This document shows positions 22,015-33,769 of a stretch of DNA of 64,000 nt, piece by piece. The stretch covers positions 3,211,997-3,275,996 of the forward strand of contig NC_012871.2 of assembly GCF_000003195.3 (NCBI RefSeq). Direction: 5' to 3'. A model generated the notes under the pieces. It worked only from the letters and a program-made list of their open reading frames with translations, ran no database searches and was not told the DNA's origin. A program made the position numbers and the translations under genes. Source of the DNA: Sorghum bicolor (Eukaryota; Streptophyta; Magnoliopsida; Poales; Poaceae). Position 1 is the first letter of the stretch, and the number at the start of each line of letters is the position of its first letter.

Positions 22015-24768
22015 TGTCACACCCATATTTTAAGAACAAAATAGGATGCATAAAAGACTCATATGTGCCCCAGAAACAGTCGCACACATAAGTAGACAAA
22101 TCTCAAATGTACCATTGCAGTGTTTATTACATAGCAGAGTATATATTGAATCACATAGTCTCATACAAAAATGATAGCATAAAGTAAACAACGCTCTCGA
22201 CGGAAGCTCCACACAGGGACACTGTTGACTGGTTGACCCCAAACCTAGTACTCATAACGGTAATCCTCATTCCAGTCATCTTCATTATCAGATCCTGAGG
22301 TGTTGGGAAATTGCAAGAGTGAGCACATATCGTACTCAACAAGTATAACCAGGGGGGTTCATGAGGCTCAAATAGCTGACACTGGGTTGACTGCAATTAG
22401 CTTTTAATAGTGGATAGCATGTTCATAATTAATGAGCAATTGTCAAGGAAGCATAAATAACCCATTAATCCCATGATCAAATGTAAGCATAATTAACTCA
22501 TAGCATAAACAATAATCAAATGAACATAATAACATAACAAGCTCATCATCTTAATGTAGATGTCCCCAAGGCCGCTCCTGACCGTGAGCTCGGCTAGTAT
22601 ACCAGTTTTACACTCTGCAGAGGTTGTACATCCTTACCCATGAGTCATGATTTACCCTTTCGCCCGAGGTAGCTAATCTCTTAACCCCCTTCCCAGGGAG
22701 GTCGGCAGGGATCACTATGAAGCCTTTCAAAAGTTCGTCTAACAAGTTAGGGCCGCAAGGTTTCCTTTGCGAGCAGATATAGATACCCCCCTTCCGAATG
22801 GCACAATGACGCGCAGCCTATACACATAGGGACAGGGGCTCGCACTATACCCGTGTCGGTTCAGCCCCTCCGCCCTTTCGGGTAACCTCTAACAAGCTAG
22901 AAAAGGTCTCCATACTGAGCTAAAGCCAGAGCCATTATAGCCCTCATGGTTGCACTGTTATCCCGGGTGATCACGTACAGACAAGATCTCATACAGTTAT
23001 TTGTCATTCTTTTATGTACCTTGCATAGCTATTAATCATCTTACAAGATCATGGATTATATCAAGCGCTAGCACATCTACACCAAATGCATATCAAGTAG
23101 GTAGCAAGGAATACAGGTAACAATCATCTATGATTTTGCTAAGGTCGACAAGGTGATAGCATGCATATGATATATATATGTAGTTAATAGTGAATAGGTA
23201 ACAAGGATGATCCCAAATTAAACTTGCCTTGATCAAAGCTCTCCTGAGCCTGCTGGTCTTCAAATACTTGATCTTGAGCACCAACGTACGGCTCACCGTC
23301 TAATCCCAATCATCAATTAACAACACGCAATCCAATGTAGACAATCATACACGAAGCAAACAAGATATAATTAGAACAATACACCAAACAGTGGTAAAAC
23401 AAATATAAAAATTTATCAAAGTATTCTACGCAGCGCCATGATCACACAAACGTAAAGTTCACGAAAATCGGATTTAAAATATGAAAGATATGAATTTTCT
23501 AAGATTTCCTATAGAGAAGTAATTAATTTAATAGTACCAGGAAATTAAAAAGTTTCAAAACAGTGAATAAATACTACTAACATGTAGAGCGCGAAATTAT
23601 GAATCTAACTAAATTTGAATGGATCAAATCGGATTTAAAATGAGCATTTTATAAGCAAAACAATTCAAATGGCAAATCTGTAAATAGTGAAAGCGTATTT
23701 CTGACTGAAACCGAGCTGTTTACGTTTTCCGAAATAGAAAGCGTATTCCCCATGGGCGCCAAGGGACGGCGGGTTTAATACCGAAAACCCCAGGGTCTCT
23801 TTAACAAGATTTACCCCGAAGGGGTAAGTTCTAATCTGGGCCGCTGATTCTCGATCTAACGGCTGGGACTCTTCCAGGGCTTCGGCGGCGGCGGACCGGC
23901 CGGCGTTGAACCTCCCCGCGGCGGCGCCATGGGAGGGCACGCCGGAGCTCGCGGTTCTCTCGCTCCCGAGCACCAAAACGCGAAAGAAAAGCTCCGGGAG
24001 ATCGAGGGGGAGGAGGCGAACCCACCTAGGTGGTTTACTCGGGCCGAGAGAGGGCGAGGCGGCCGGTTCAAGGCGGCGGCTTGCTTTGCAACGCGGCGAG
24101 ATCCAAAACTGACGAAACACGATGCTAGGGCTCGGTTGGGGTGACTCGGATGCGAAAAGGGAACTGCGGGATTGATTTGGGAGCTTTATAGGGGCATGGT
24201 GTGCAGGTTGGCAAGAGATCCCGAGGAAACCGGGATCGATTTCCCCTAGAAGAGTCCCACTCGAACCCGGCGTCAGGAGGAAGAAGAGAGGAGTCGCTGA
24301 CTTGCGGACCCCACGTGTCAGCGAGCTGAAGAGAAAAGGAGGGGAGAGGAGAGCGCGCGACCAGGGCCGGATTGCTGGGCCGGTGAAGGAAGAAGTGGGC
24401 CGGGCGCGGGGAAGAAAAAGAGAAGGGGGAGGAAAGCTGGGCCGAAACCGCGAGTGGGGAGAGGGGGAAAGAAAGGCCGGGGTGGGTCTTTGCCTTTTTT
24501 TTTTATTCCTTTTTCTTTTCTGTTTTCTTTTTCAAAGCATTTTCTAAAAGGGCTTTTGAGCATAAAGTAAATAAAACAAAATACAATCAGCACAAAAATT
24601 ATTATGCTTCGGCATGAATGCACAGCCATGTCTCTAAACTTATGATAAATTTTATTTCCAACAGAATTTATTTATTTACTACATTAAGTGCTCAGAAAAA
24701 AAAATGCTTAATTAATCAAATTAATTCCTATTGATTGAAAATAAATTTTTTTTTTTTTGGGTGTTACA
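22015..24768 (-). repeat. 5' LTR of the gypsy element
   Basis: 2,754 bp with TGTAACACCC ... GGGTGTGACA ends on the minus strand. Nearly identical to 13109-15862: one substitution (22216 G versus 13310 C), an A run of 9 versus 10, and a T run of 13 versus 12. It holds the probable promoter. Confidence 0.97.
24185..24190 (-). promoter_or_regulatory. TATA-like box in the 5' LTR
   Basis: TATAAA on the minus strand within CCCCTATAAAGCTCCC, in the GC-rich part of the LTR. It is the best TATA candidate for the element transcript; the start site is not known. Confidence 0.5.
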
Positions 24769-24773
24769 ACCCT

Positions 24774-25425
24774 GATGTGGAGAGCCTGTCTGCCCTGTCG
24801 CCTCTCCTTGCCGCAACAGGCTTAGGCAGCACGCACAACCTGTTTGGATGGAAGCCTCGCTCGCCAAGAAGAAAAATGTTTTCTGAGAGTTGCATGGAAG
24901 TTAGTGATTTTTACCTGGCCGGGAAAGCCTGTGCATGAGAACATCAATAAGAGGTATGCATAGCAAGGATGTGCATTAAATATCTATGATGTGAGATTAA
25001 CATATACTTATTAGCTTGATTAAGAAACTAGTTAATTCAGATTAATATTATTTTCCTGATTAACTAAAGAATAATTTAATAAAAAGTTAATTGTACTTAA
25101 TAACTTAATAATACTTTGCATCCTAATATGAGAGAGAGAGAGAGAGAGAAATAAAATTACTAATATTGCACTTATATTTTTGTTATTTCATTTTTTTTTT
25201 GCTAGTAATAGTAATCTTTTAGAACTAGTATTATTTTCTTGGTTCACATTCAAAAGAAGATAGCTCTAAAAAAACACTAAGAAAGAAAATATATTAGTAT
25301 GATCTAATACGATATAGTCTTCCAGGAAAAAGAAATAAAGCAGGCAAATAGCGTTTCATGTTGTAAACATTGTTTTATGAACTTCATTAAGTGACCATTA
25401 GCAACAAAAATAGTTCAGTATGTAA
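24774..25425. other. intergenic, no gene seen
   Basis: Begins with GC-balanced sequence containing TGTTTGGATGGAAGCC (24841), then AT-rich DNA with a (GA)n run at 25130-25149. No coding region. Confidence 0.5.
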
Positions 25426-25747
25426 GGGCACTCACAATGCAGACTCTATCATAGAGTCTAAAGTTATTTATTACCTCGAACAATGTGGACTTGGAGTCTA
25501 AATAAGACTTGGAGTCTTATTTTTTCCACCTCTTTCTTCAATAAATATGCTGCCATATCAGCAAAATACCATAAATAATATGTAATTAAGTGTCTTGGAC
25601 TCTGTGATAGAGTCTTGCATTGTGAGTGCCCACATTGTTCGAGGTAGAAAAAATAAGACTCCAAGTCTTATTTAGACTCTAAATCCACATTGTTCGAGGT
25701 AATAAATAATTTTAGACTCTATGATAGAGTCTGCGTTGTGAGTGCCC
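25426..25747. mobile_element. fold-back MITE with 107-bp arms
   Basis: Left arm 25426-25532 and right arm 25641-25747 are inverted copies with five mismatches by eye, all transitions, flanked by TAA (25423-25425, 25748-25750). The ends read GGGCACTCACAATGC and GTTGTGAGTGCCC. The 108-bp centre contains another copy of the right terminus (GCATTGTGAGTGCCC, 25617-25631), so the element is composite. A transcript would form a long hairpin. Confidence 0.85.
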
Positions 25748-25753
25748 TAATTA

Positions 25754-25912
25754 GGGCAGTCTCCATAGGGTTTCATTAGATTTTGATGCACATTAAATAT
25801 GCTAATGTGACACTGTATTAATGAATAGAGAGATGAGAAGAGTTTTATAAGAGTAGAGAGAGTTCATTATATGAATGTGTTGAAAATTGTGTCATGAAAC
25901 CTCCACTGGGAT
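25754..25912. mobile_element. short MITE-like element
   Basis: GGGCAGTCTCCATAGGGTTTCATT on the left mirrors ATGAAACCTCCACTGGGATA on the right. The ends resemble the CAGTCTCA-type family at 7998-9514. The target duplication is unclear. Confidence 0.5.
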
Positions 25913-26162
25913 ACGTTTACGCTCTAGAATTCAGCAAAGTAGGTCCAGACAAATCAAGGTGTCTGATTTTAAATCAATGCATTTTAAAGTAATAGTAAAA
26001 ATATAAATATTTTTATAGATTATTAACTAACAACGTATGCAATTCAACGTAATTAAAGAATGGATAGAAGGTTATTTCTTTATAATGGATACTGTAGAAG
26101 GACGTTTGGTAGCCAGTCAACTAGTACTAATCACCTATCACGTATATTCCACAACCGAGAAA

Positions 26163-29100
26163 TGTAACACCCAAAAATTTGCAACTTTTGAAATAGGTGA
26201 AAAATGATTTAATTTTGTATTTTTGTGCTCATGAAACATAGGAAAATAATATTTTTTGTTAAATTAAAATTTATCATAAGACTTAGCAATAATGTTGTGC
26301 ATACATGCTGGTACAGAAGGTTTAGTGTAATGTTTGATTGTTTCTTCTTTGTGTGTTGATAGTGAGAAAAATATTTTAAAATACGTTTATTAGATTGATC
26401 TTCCTTCTTCGGCACATATTTATATTTTTCTACGATCAAATTTCTTTTCTCTCAGCTCAAGATTTCATTCAGAGTATCTTAGAATTTTTTCTTTCAAACC
26501 TAAGTCACTCCTTTCAGTTTCTCGTCCATCAGGAGATCTCTACAAAAGTTCTCAGGAAATTTTTCCGACCTTTTCCATGAGCATAATCTATCTAATTTTT
26601 TAGATGTTCCAAATTATCTTATCATAAACTCTAAATATTTTATTTAGGTTCTTCGTCTTCCATAATGTCTCTGATAATTTTTCATGAATTTTTGGAGGTT
26701 TTAGAGTATTTGTCTTGGCTTAAATAATAATTCTAGGTTTTTAAGAATTAATTTTATAACTAAAATTAAATATTCCGAAAATAATAAAATCTAGTCCTTC
26801 TCCAACTTGGCTTTAACCTAGCCTATATAAATGCTTGCCCACGTTTCTCTCTTTGATCTAGCTGTGATCTAAAATCCTTTCTCCCGAGCCGCCGCCAAAG
26901 TTCTCCCGTTCCCGGCGCCATGTACCCTAGCTTTCTCCCTGTGATGTTGAAAAGGCAACGCCGAAACCAAAGCCGGAGAAAAACTATCTCAAGAAGAAGC
27001 ACCGCCGTTCCCATCTCCTTGAGTTTGTTGCTAGTCAGATCGGCCACCAGACGGACCCTAGTGGTCATCTAGCACACGCCGGTGAGGACGCCTCGACTCT
27101 CTCTTCTTTCTCTCTGCACTCAGTTTATTTCATCATCGTGTATTTGTGTGCTTGCAAGGAAATCAGCGTATGCATGTCACCTTGTTCTGCAAGCTGGGCA
27201 TCTACCTCAAAGCACCAGCGTCCTTGCCAGCTGCTGCCTCTCTCGCCGAGCAAGCCAGGCTCATGTCTCCATCCTCGCCATATCAAGCAGCTCCTGCATG
27301 TTTATTTCTTCACTGCTAGGGAGAAAATCAAGCCATTACAACATGCAAAGGATTCTCCCACAAATTCACCAAGTGCGTATGCCGGTATCTGTACGTATCT
27401 TCTGCCCCACTTATAACTTCAAAGAGCAGATTCATCATATAGAGAACATATCTCATCTTGTAACGCAGAAGCAATCAAGGCAACTCACACACGTGCAGTT
27501 ATCCAGTTCACATCTTATCCGATTTAGTTATGTTTCAGTTCGTTCGCTGCGTAAGTTTCATACCGCTATGATCTATGGCCGGTTACTAGCTTGATGAGGT
27601 CATGATGATGATATGATGACATCATGTGAGTTTTGTGGCCGTTTTCCTTTAGAAAAACAAACCTAGAAATACAAAGAAAATACGCTAGTTTGTTTAGGCC
27701 ATATCATCTCTGTTTTAACTCCGTTTTTGTCCATTCAAATTGCGTTAGGTTCGTAATCACGAGCACTACATGTTAGTAATATTGTTCACTCAGTTTAAAA
27801 CTTTTTATTCTCGTGATATTTACGTCTATGAAATTGTAGCGATGCGTAGAATCATCTTATAAACTTTTCATACTGTTTTTATATGATTGGTGTACTGTTC
27901 TAATTGTAGTATTGTTTGCTTCGTGTATATTTGTCTTCGATTGTTATGTGTTGGTGATTGATGATCGGGATTAGACGGTGAGCCGTACGTTGGTGAGCCA
28001 GACCAAGCCTTTGAAGACCAGCAGGCTCAGGAGAGCTTTGAGCAAGGCAAGTATAACTGGGGATCATCCTTGTTACCTATACACAATTAATACAATATTT
28101 ATCATATGCATGTGTCCACCTTGATGACCTTAGCAAAATCATAGATGATTGTTATCCTGAATTCCTTGTTACCTATTTGGATATGCATGTGGGTAGTTCT
28201 TGCTAGCGCTTGATTATTAATCCATGATCTTGTGACATGAATATTTGAATATACAATAAACAATAAAATAAGCTTTCTAGCAACTTGAATATAAAGGGTG
28301 GAAAGAACTCTGGCTTTTGCTGGATTGATCTTGACCCTCCATAAGGACTTATCATTTGGCAAAAGCTGGGACAACTCGTACAACCATGAGGGCTACATGG
28401 CTCTGGTTTTAGCTCAGTATGAGGATCTTTTTCTAGCTTGTTAGCGGTTACCTTAAATGGCGTAAGAATGGCTAGACACGTTGGGTATAGTGTGGCCTCT
28501 GTCCATGTGTATAGTCTGCGGGTTATGTGCCATGGAAGGGGGGCACTATATCTGCCTGCCGAGTGAATCTAATGGCCCTAACTTGTTAGACGAAACCTTT
28601 GAAAGGCTTCATAGTGATCCCTGCCGACCTCCCTAGGAAGAGGGTTAAGAGACTTGCAACCTCGGGCGAAAGGGTAAATCACGACTCATGGGTAAAGATG
28701 TACAACCTCTGCAGAGTGTTAAATCTGGTATACTAGCCGTGCCCACGGATACGGACGGCCCGAAAAACTGACGGAATAGATGGACACTGATGAATATGAT
28801 TAATGATGATAAATGATGGTTTATTATGTTGTTTATATGTGTTATTCTTAATTCTTGTTTACAATTGATCATGTGGTTATGGGATTAATTATGCTACCTT
28901 GATATTTGCTATCCAATGATAAATATGCTATGTACATATAAAAGCTAAATGCAGTCAAACCAGTGTCAGCTTTTTGAGCCTCATGAACCTCTGGTTATAT
29001 ATACTTGTTGAGTATGATATGTGCTCACTCTTGCAATTTCCCCCACACCTCAGGAGAAGTTTTGGGCTTGTGATCAACCAGTCAGTTTGATCCTGTGGAG

Positions 29101-29291
29101 AGGAGTTAATACCTGATGTTTGGAGTTGTCTATCCGCTGTTTGATACTAAAGGTTATCTCTTTTATAAGTACGTTATATATTACGCATTGTCTTATGATA
29201 TTTCTCTTTATTTGTAGCTCTATGTGAGATTTGACTTCTAAAACTCACATATGGTGCATATCTGGTTTTGTCCTTAAAATCGGATATTACA
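26163..29291 (+). mobile_element. solo LTR of a related gypsy family
   Basis: TGTAACACCC at 26163 and GGATATTACA ending at 29291, flanked by a perfect AGAAA duplication (26158-26162, 29292-29296). Internal stretches match the minus strand of the 13-kb element's LTR, for example GACGGTGAGCCGTACGTTGG at 27974 and AGCAGGCTCAGGAGAGCTTTG at 28019, and the region 28550-29050. No internal retrotransposon sequence remains, so it probably arose by LTR-LTR recombination. It has many substitutions and length differences (3,129 versus 2,754 bp). Confidence 0.88.
26825..26831 (+). promoter_or_regulatory. TATA-like box in the solo LTR
   Basis: CCTATATAAATGC lies about 660 bp into the LTR, ahead of a GC-richer stretch, and is a plausible core promoter of the LTR. 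Confidence 0.4.
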
Positions 29292-29296
29292 AGAAA

Positions 29297-31784
29297 TCAT
29301 CTAGCAAATGAATGAAAGATAGGAAGAAACAAAACCTACACGTATTCCAATCAGCCAGTAGCATTAATCACTTCCCAGGCAACAAGCATGGTGTAGCCAG
29401 GCGCTCGATTTCTCAGTGGCCTGGCTGAGGCCAAGCATGCCTGGTCCAGGAACATTTCCAGGGCTCCATCCAAACGCAGGCCAGGCAAATCTAGTCCAGG
29501 CTGCAAACCAAACAAGCCAACACTGCCTCTGCTCGGGTGGCATCTATCATCGTCCCTGCGACATTCAAAAGAAATCATCATCCCTGCCACACCAGATACA
29601 AGCTGGTCATCAAGGATTATTCAATATCCAATACTGTAATGATCCAAATACTCAAGTTGTATATTTATAATTTCGATATACATTCGTATCATCTGATATA
29701 GGTGATAGTGTTTGTATTTGAATCTAAACTAGAATACAAATACAAAAATAAATATAATATTAACAATATCTGTATGTATCTTGTCTGTTTACACCTAGTG
29801 TGGGGCATGCCTTACGGTTTGGGTTGTCTAATAAAATGTATGTACAGGGGCGAGGCCTCTTCATTCTTAACCTTTTCTTTTTCTTCTTCTTCTTTTCTTT
29901 TATTCATTATTCTATTTATACCGCTCTTTATGTAGTATCCATGCGATGTTATTTTTTCTTTTATATATTATATGTATGTTGTTTCCATTTTATTATTTTT
30001 GTTTTTCTTATGCTTGGTTTTATCTTTTATTAATTTTATTTTAATTTAAGATATTCATTTATTTCACTTTTCTATATATTTCATATGTTACTCATTTTTA
30101 TTTCTATTTTTCTTCTTGGTTATTTTACTCTAATTAATTATGAGATACATGCGATGTTTGTATGATATATTATGAAATGTTAACATAGTATAAATGTGAT
30201 GTTTCACGATTATCTTTAAGTACTCAAAAGTTACATTACATATGAGATATTCTGTGATATAGATTAGGTGTGGTTCACATAGTATAAACGTGATGTTTCA
30301 CGATTATCTTTGAGTACTATCCATGTGATGTTTTTTATATTAATGCTGCCTTGTATTTTTTTGTTTTCCTTTATGTTTTCTCTGTTTTGTTAATTATTTA
30401 TATTATATTATGTTAGTCATCGATTTATGTATCTCTATATATTTCATAGCCATTGTTGTTTTTTATTTTCATGAAGATTATATTATCAATCACTATAATC
30501 TATAATTTTTTCTTTCTAGATCTAGAATACGATTGTTCTAAATCAAGAATATTTTTCTTGTGAAGGCGGAATATTGCTTCCCAATGCTAGAACATCACCT
30601 CTTCTCAATCGAAGAAAATATTGTATTTTCATGAGATAAGATGTTTATTAACAAAACTTTATCAAAATATACCTATGTGAGCTCTTGTTTCGAAGGATTT
30701 ATTGCAAAAAAAAACTCAACGATGCAATCAAAAACTAATTTAGATGGCCAATTCAGTAGTTATGACTTCCTTTCAGCTTCTAAATAACAATGACATCAAC
30801 ACAACAATTGTTGCTTTCCATGCACATCTTAGTGTGGAAACATGGACCGGTTCGAGCAGGGCTAGATGCGAACCGATCAAAGCCTATATGCGTCCATACG
30901 ACATAGTTCCTTGATGACATGTTGTAAAAATGGCGTTAGCCAATTGTGTCCATAATCACCAAAACACTATTATCTCCACAACATGGTCTAGCTAGATGTG
31001 TTTAGTGGAAGTGGATCCTATGTGAGTGTTCTCTTGAGGCACTAGTGGCCTTCATAGCGACTCATAACGTTGCTCCATTGAGGTAGCGTGTCTTGTGTAG
31101 GCAGATCCGATGTGGGCAACATACATAGCGGTGTGCAACCTTGCACCCTCGAATCCTCTTGGTTGCAAAACTAAATAGTTCGAATGTAATGTAAATAGAA
31201 CGAAATTTATTGTGTAAAATGAAATAGTAGGTACAACGCATGTAGATCTAGCCTAGGCGCTCTCCAAAGTAGTGGGAAGCCTCCATAGCAATAGACAACC
31301 TTGATCCCTCAAGGCAGTGGATTTGATGCAGGTGGAACCAGCATTGGCAGCCTCTATGACGACGTCGCTGGTATTGCGATCCAACGTGCGAGTCCCAAGT
31401 TCAAGTATTCACAAGCGCATGCGGGTCCAATGGTGATACTGATTGAGACAACCATGTCTTGTGTAAAGTTGTGTGGAAGGTTTGGATGCATGTTGGTTTC
31501 AATTTTATGACTTGAAGATTAGCAAGTTGAAGTCCCTCTGATGCATATGGTAGATTGGTGACAAGAGCAAGGACAAGGACAACATGGGCGATTCATGTTG
31601 AGCACCCCCATTGCACTAGTTCCATGTCTATTGGCGAAATGATTGGGGATACATGGAAAATAGGGGTGGCATCACTCCTTAGCTACCACAACTATGCACA
31701 GACTCTAGCAGCGTCAACTAGTGGCGATGGTGTGTCCAAAGGCAAGTAACCAAGTAGTTTCTTTTTTCTTTTTTTGTGTTAAAT
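29297..31784. other. intergenic, no gene identified
   Basis: 29700-30540 is very AT-rich. A direct repeat around CATAGTATAAAYGTGATGTTT occurs at about 30186 and 30279, 93 bp apart. 30800-31750 is less AT-rich, with short ORFs lacking recognisable motifs; it looks like a decayed element. Confidence 0.45.
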
Positions 31785-31830
31785 CTATTTCTAGTGGCGA
31801 GCATCATAAGACACCTGCCACTAGAAATAG
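31785..31830. repeat. perfect 14-bp stem hairpin
   Basis: CTATTTCTAGTGGC (31785-31798) and GCCACTAGAAATAG (31817-31830) are exact inverted copies around an 18-base loop. CTAGTGG/CCACTAG motifs occur in CACTA-type subterminal repeats, so this may be part of such an element. Confidence 0.6.
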
Positions 31831-31919
31831 GAGTTGCACAAGCACACTCTTTCTTCTGCCTTTGGAAAGATGAATTTCACATAATTTTAACTACAAGTGG
31901 TCCTCCCTATCGTGTCTGG

Positions 31920-31921
<2 letters not shown>

Positions 31922-31952
<31 letters not shown>
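31922..31952. repeat. (AT)n microsatellite
   Basis: About 31 bp of alternating A and T. Confidence 0.95.
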
Positions 31953-31954
<2 letters not shown>

Positions 31955-33249
31955 GCATAAAAAACTCAAAAATGTAATAGCGGTAGTTGATTGTGTATAA
32001 AGTGCATTTCAATTACGTTTAGATTCAGGAATGGCTCTCCAAATACATCTAAACAAACATTTCCTAGGATTAATAAGCATAGAACATGACTGATCTTCTA
32101 CATGTTTCTCTAGCAAACACCAACAAGGAAATCATTGAGTAGTGTCTTAACATAAAAGAATAGAATTCGATTAATCCACATAAGTTAAATATAGTCTTTT
32201 GATTCATAATGCACACAACTTTAATTGGTCTTTTTAAAAACTTGTTGAAAATTGCAATGCATACTTGGAAGCCTCTCGAATGTTCTTTTGTAATTCCAAG
32301 AGATTGAGGAAGGATTTACCATGATTCTCAAATTGTGGTGAAAAATGAAGATAACCAACAATGCTTCAATGGTAATTTCTTTTTCCCTGACCAACTATCT
32401 AGAAACTAACAAGGATGAGGATATTCTCAAGTATATAGATATTTTGCTAAAAAAAATTGTGTACTCCGCCACGTGGCACAGATCTAAGGTCATATATAAC
32501 ACTATAAAAAGAGGTACCCTTCATCCCAAAGAATTATGCCATCATATTTTATAGGGCAATGCAAGTAAAAGATATATTAAATAACATAGATAGGAATCAT
32601 GAATAGGTGTGGTAAGGAACATTTATAAATAATATATAAAGTGAAGGTATCACACCCAATCCAAAATATCTCGCAAAGTAGTTATTCATCATTGTTTCCA
32701 TTCGTTGGATAGTAGATTAGCATAAGTGAACTTCTTAAGATCACAGATTAACAATAAACCAACTAAAACTAAAGTTAATCTACCGGAAGAAAGATGTGTG
32801 ACTGCGGTGTGGATGGAATGCGGCGAATGTCGATCGATGATTGATCAGATGGGAATTTGGATACGGTTTATATAGCGTGAGATACATGTTTGATCTGAGA
32901 TCAAGTAAGGTTGACAGCTGCTGCATGCATGCATGCCATCGCGCGAAACGGACGTGTGGTTACGCTCGTTTCGATCGGACCTCAGAACGTAATTTATTTT
33001 GCTCACAACTAAGAACTTCTTAGATGGTGTTCTAACTAAAGTTAAGATAATATTATAGAAGAGTTATTCTCCTCGTTTTGTCATGTTTAGAGATTCACTA
33101 GCATCATACTAGAGGATCTAGGCTCATCAACAGATATCACTTGTTGCTGAACACATGAAAAACCATCAGACCAAAAAACAGCCACACCATGCTTTCAAAT
33201 GGCAACATAGTTTGTGTATTCTACTATTAAAATGTCCCAACACACAGAA
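31953..33249. other. intergenic, no gene seen
   Basis: AT-rich with no ORF that shows a domain. Confidence 0.45.
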
Positions 33250-33285
33250 GCAGCCGCTAACTCTACCGCTACGTGGGTGAACTAC

Positions 33286-33660
33286 GCCACCGCCTTGGTG
33301 GACTCCAGCATCATCTGCAAGGCAGTCGTCTTGGGCTTCGCTAAGTAAACCACACTCAGGCCAACCAGGATCACACTTGACACGAATGTGACAGAAACAT
33401 GCATAGTCTCACGAACCGTCTTAGAAGCCTTGGTCGTCGACTCACTAAAAACAAAAATTAGTCATCATCCAACTAGCGGGTGGGATGAGGGATGGAGAGA
33501 GAAGTGCAAGAGATAGAGAAGAGTGTACTTAAACACCTTTTAGTGCATTCCTTAGGTCAACACTCATAGAGTTCTTGATGTCGAGCGCCTCTGCCTTCTT
33601 GACAATGGTCGCCTCCACCTCAAAGATCCGTCTGTACAGACGCATCTCCGCGTCAGACAT
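33286..33660 (-). CDS. weak candidate small two-exon gene with one membrane segment
   Basis: On the minus strand an ATG at 33660 opens a frame MSDAEMRLYRRIFEVEAT... running to about 33535, rich in charged residues and probably helical. After a gap with a clear acceptor-like TTTTTGTTTTTAG (near 33447) comes an open segment that contains a hydrophobic stretch VSVTFVSSVILVGLSVVYLA and ends in a TAG at about 33286. Joining the two needs a donor within AAAGGTGTTTAAGT, and the reading phase only fits with a less usual junction (GGT|GTTTAAG to GTGAG|TCG). I do not recognise the family. It could equally be a gene fragment inside repeat DNA. Confidence 0.3.
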
Positions 33661-33769
33661 GGAGCTCGAAGTAGGGCAGGGTAGAGAGCTGAAGGTTCGA
33701 CTAGGAATAGCGGGCGTGGTAGCAGTGCCGTAGAGCTGCTCTGATGAGCCTGAGCCTGACCATATTTTT

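Larger units (their letters stand above)
13109..24768 (-). mobile_element. intact Ty3/gypsy chromovirus (Tekay-like) retrotransposon
   Basis: An 11,660-bp element read on the minus strand. It has two 2,754-bp LTRs (TG...CA ends), an ACCCT target duplication on both sides (13104-13108 and 24769-24773), a primer-binding site next to the 5' LTR, a polypurine tract next to the 3' LTR, an uninterrupted gag-pol frame, and an additional upstream ORF. By eye the LTRs differ by one substitution (13310 C versus 22216 G) and by one base in each of two homopolymer runs, so insertion was recent. The chromodomain-like C-terminus and the TGTAACACCC LTR start suggest the Tekay/Del lineage; the lineage call is from memory of motifs, not a tree. 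Confidence 0.95.

Noticed and set aside
27082..27594. 170-codon ORF inside the solo LTR
   Set aside because: It lies entirely in LTR sequence with no domain.
24841..29477. TGTTTGGATGGAAGCC at 24841 mirrored by GGGCTCCATCCAAACGC at 29461, as ends of a larger element around the solo LTR
   Set aside because: The motif is short and common in grass MITE ends, and no target duplication was found outside it.
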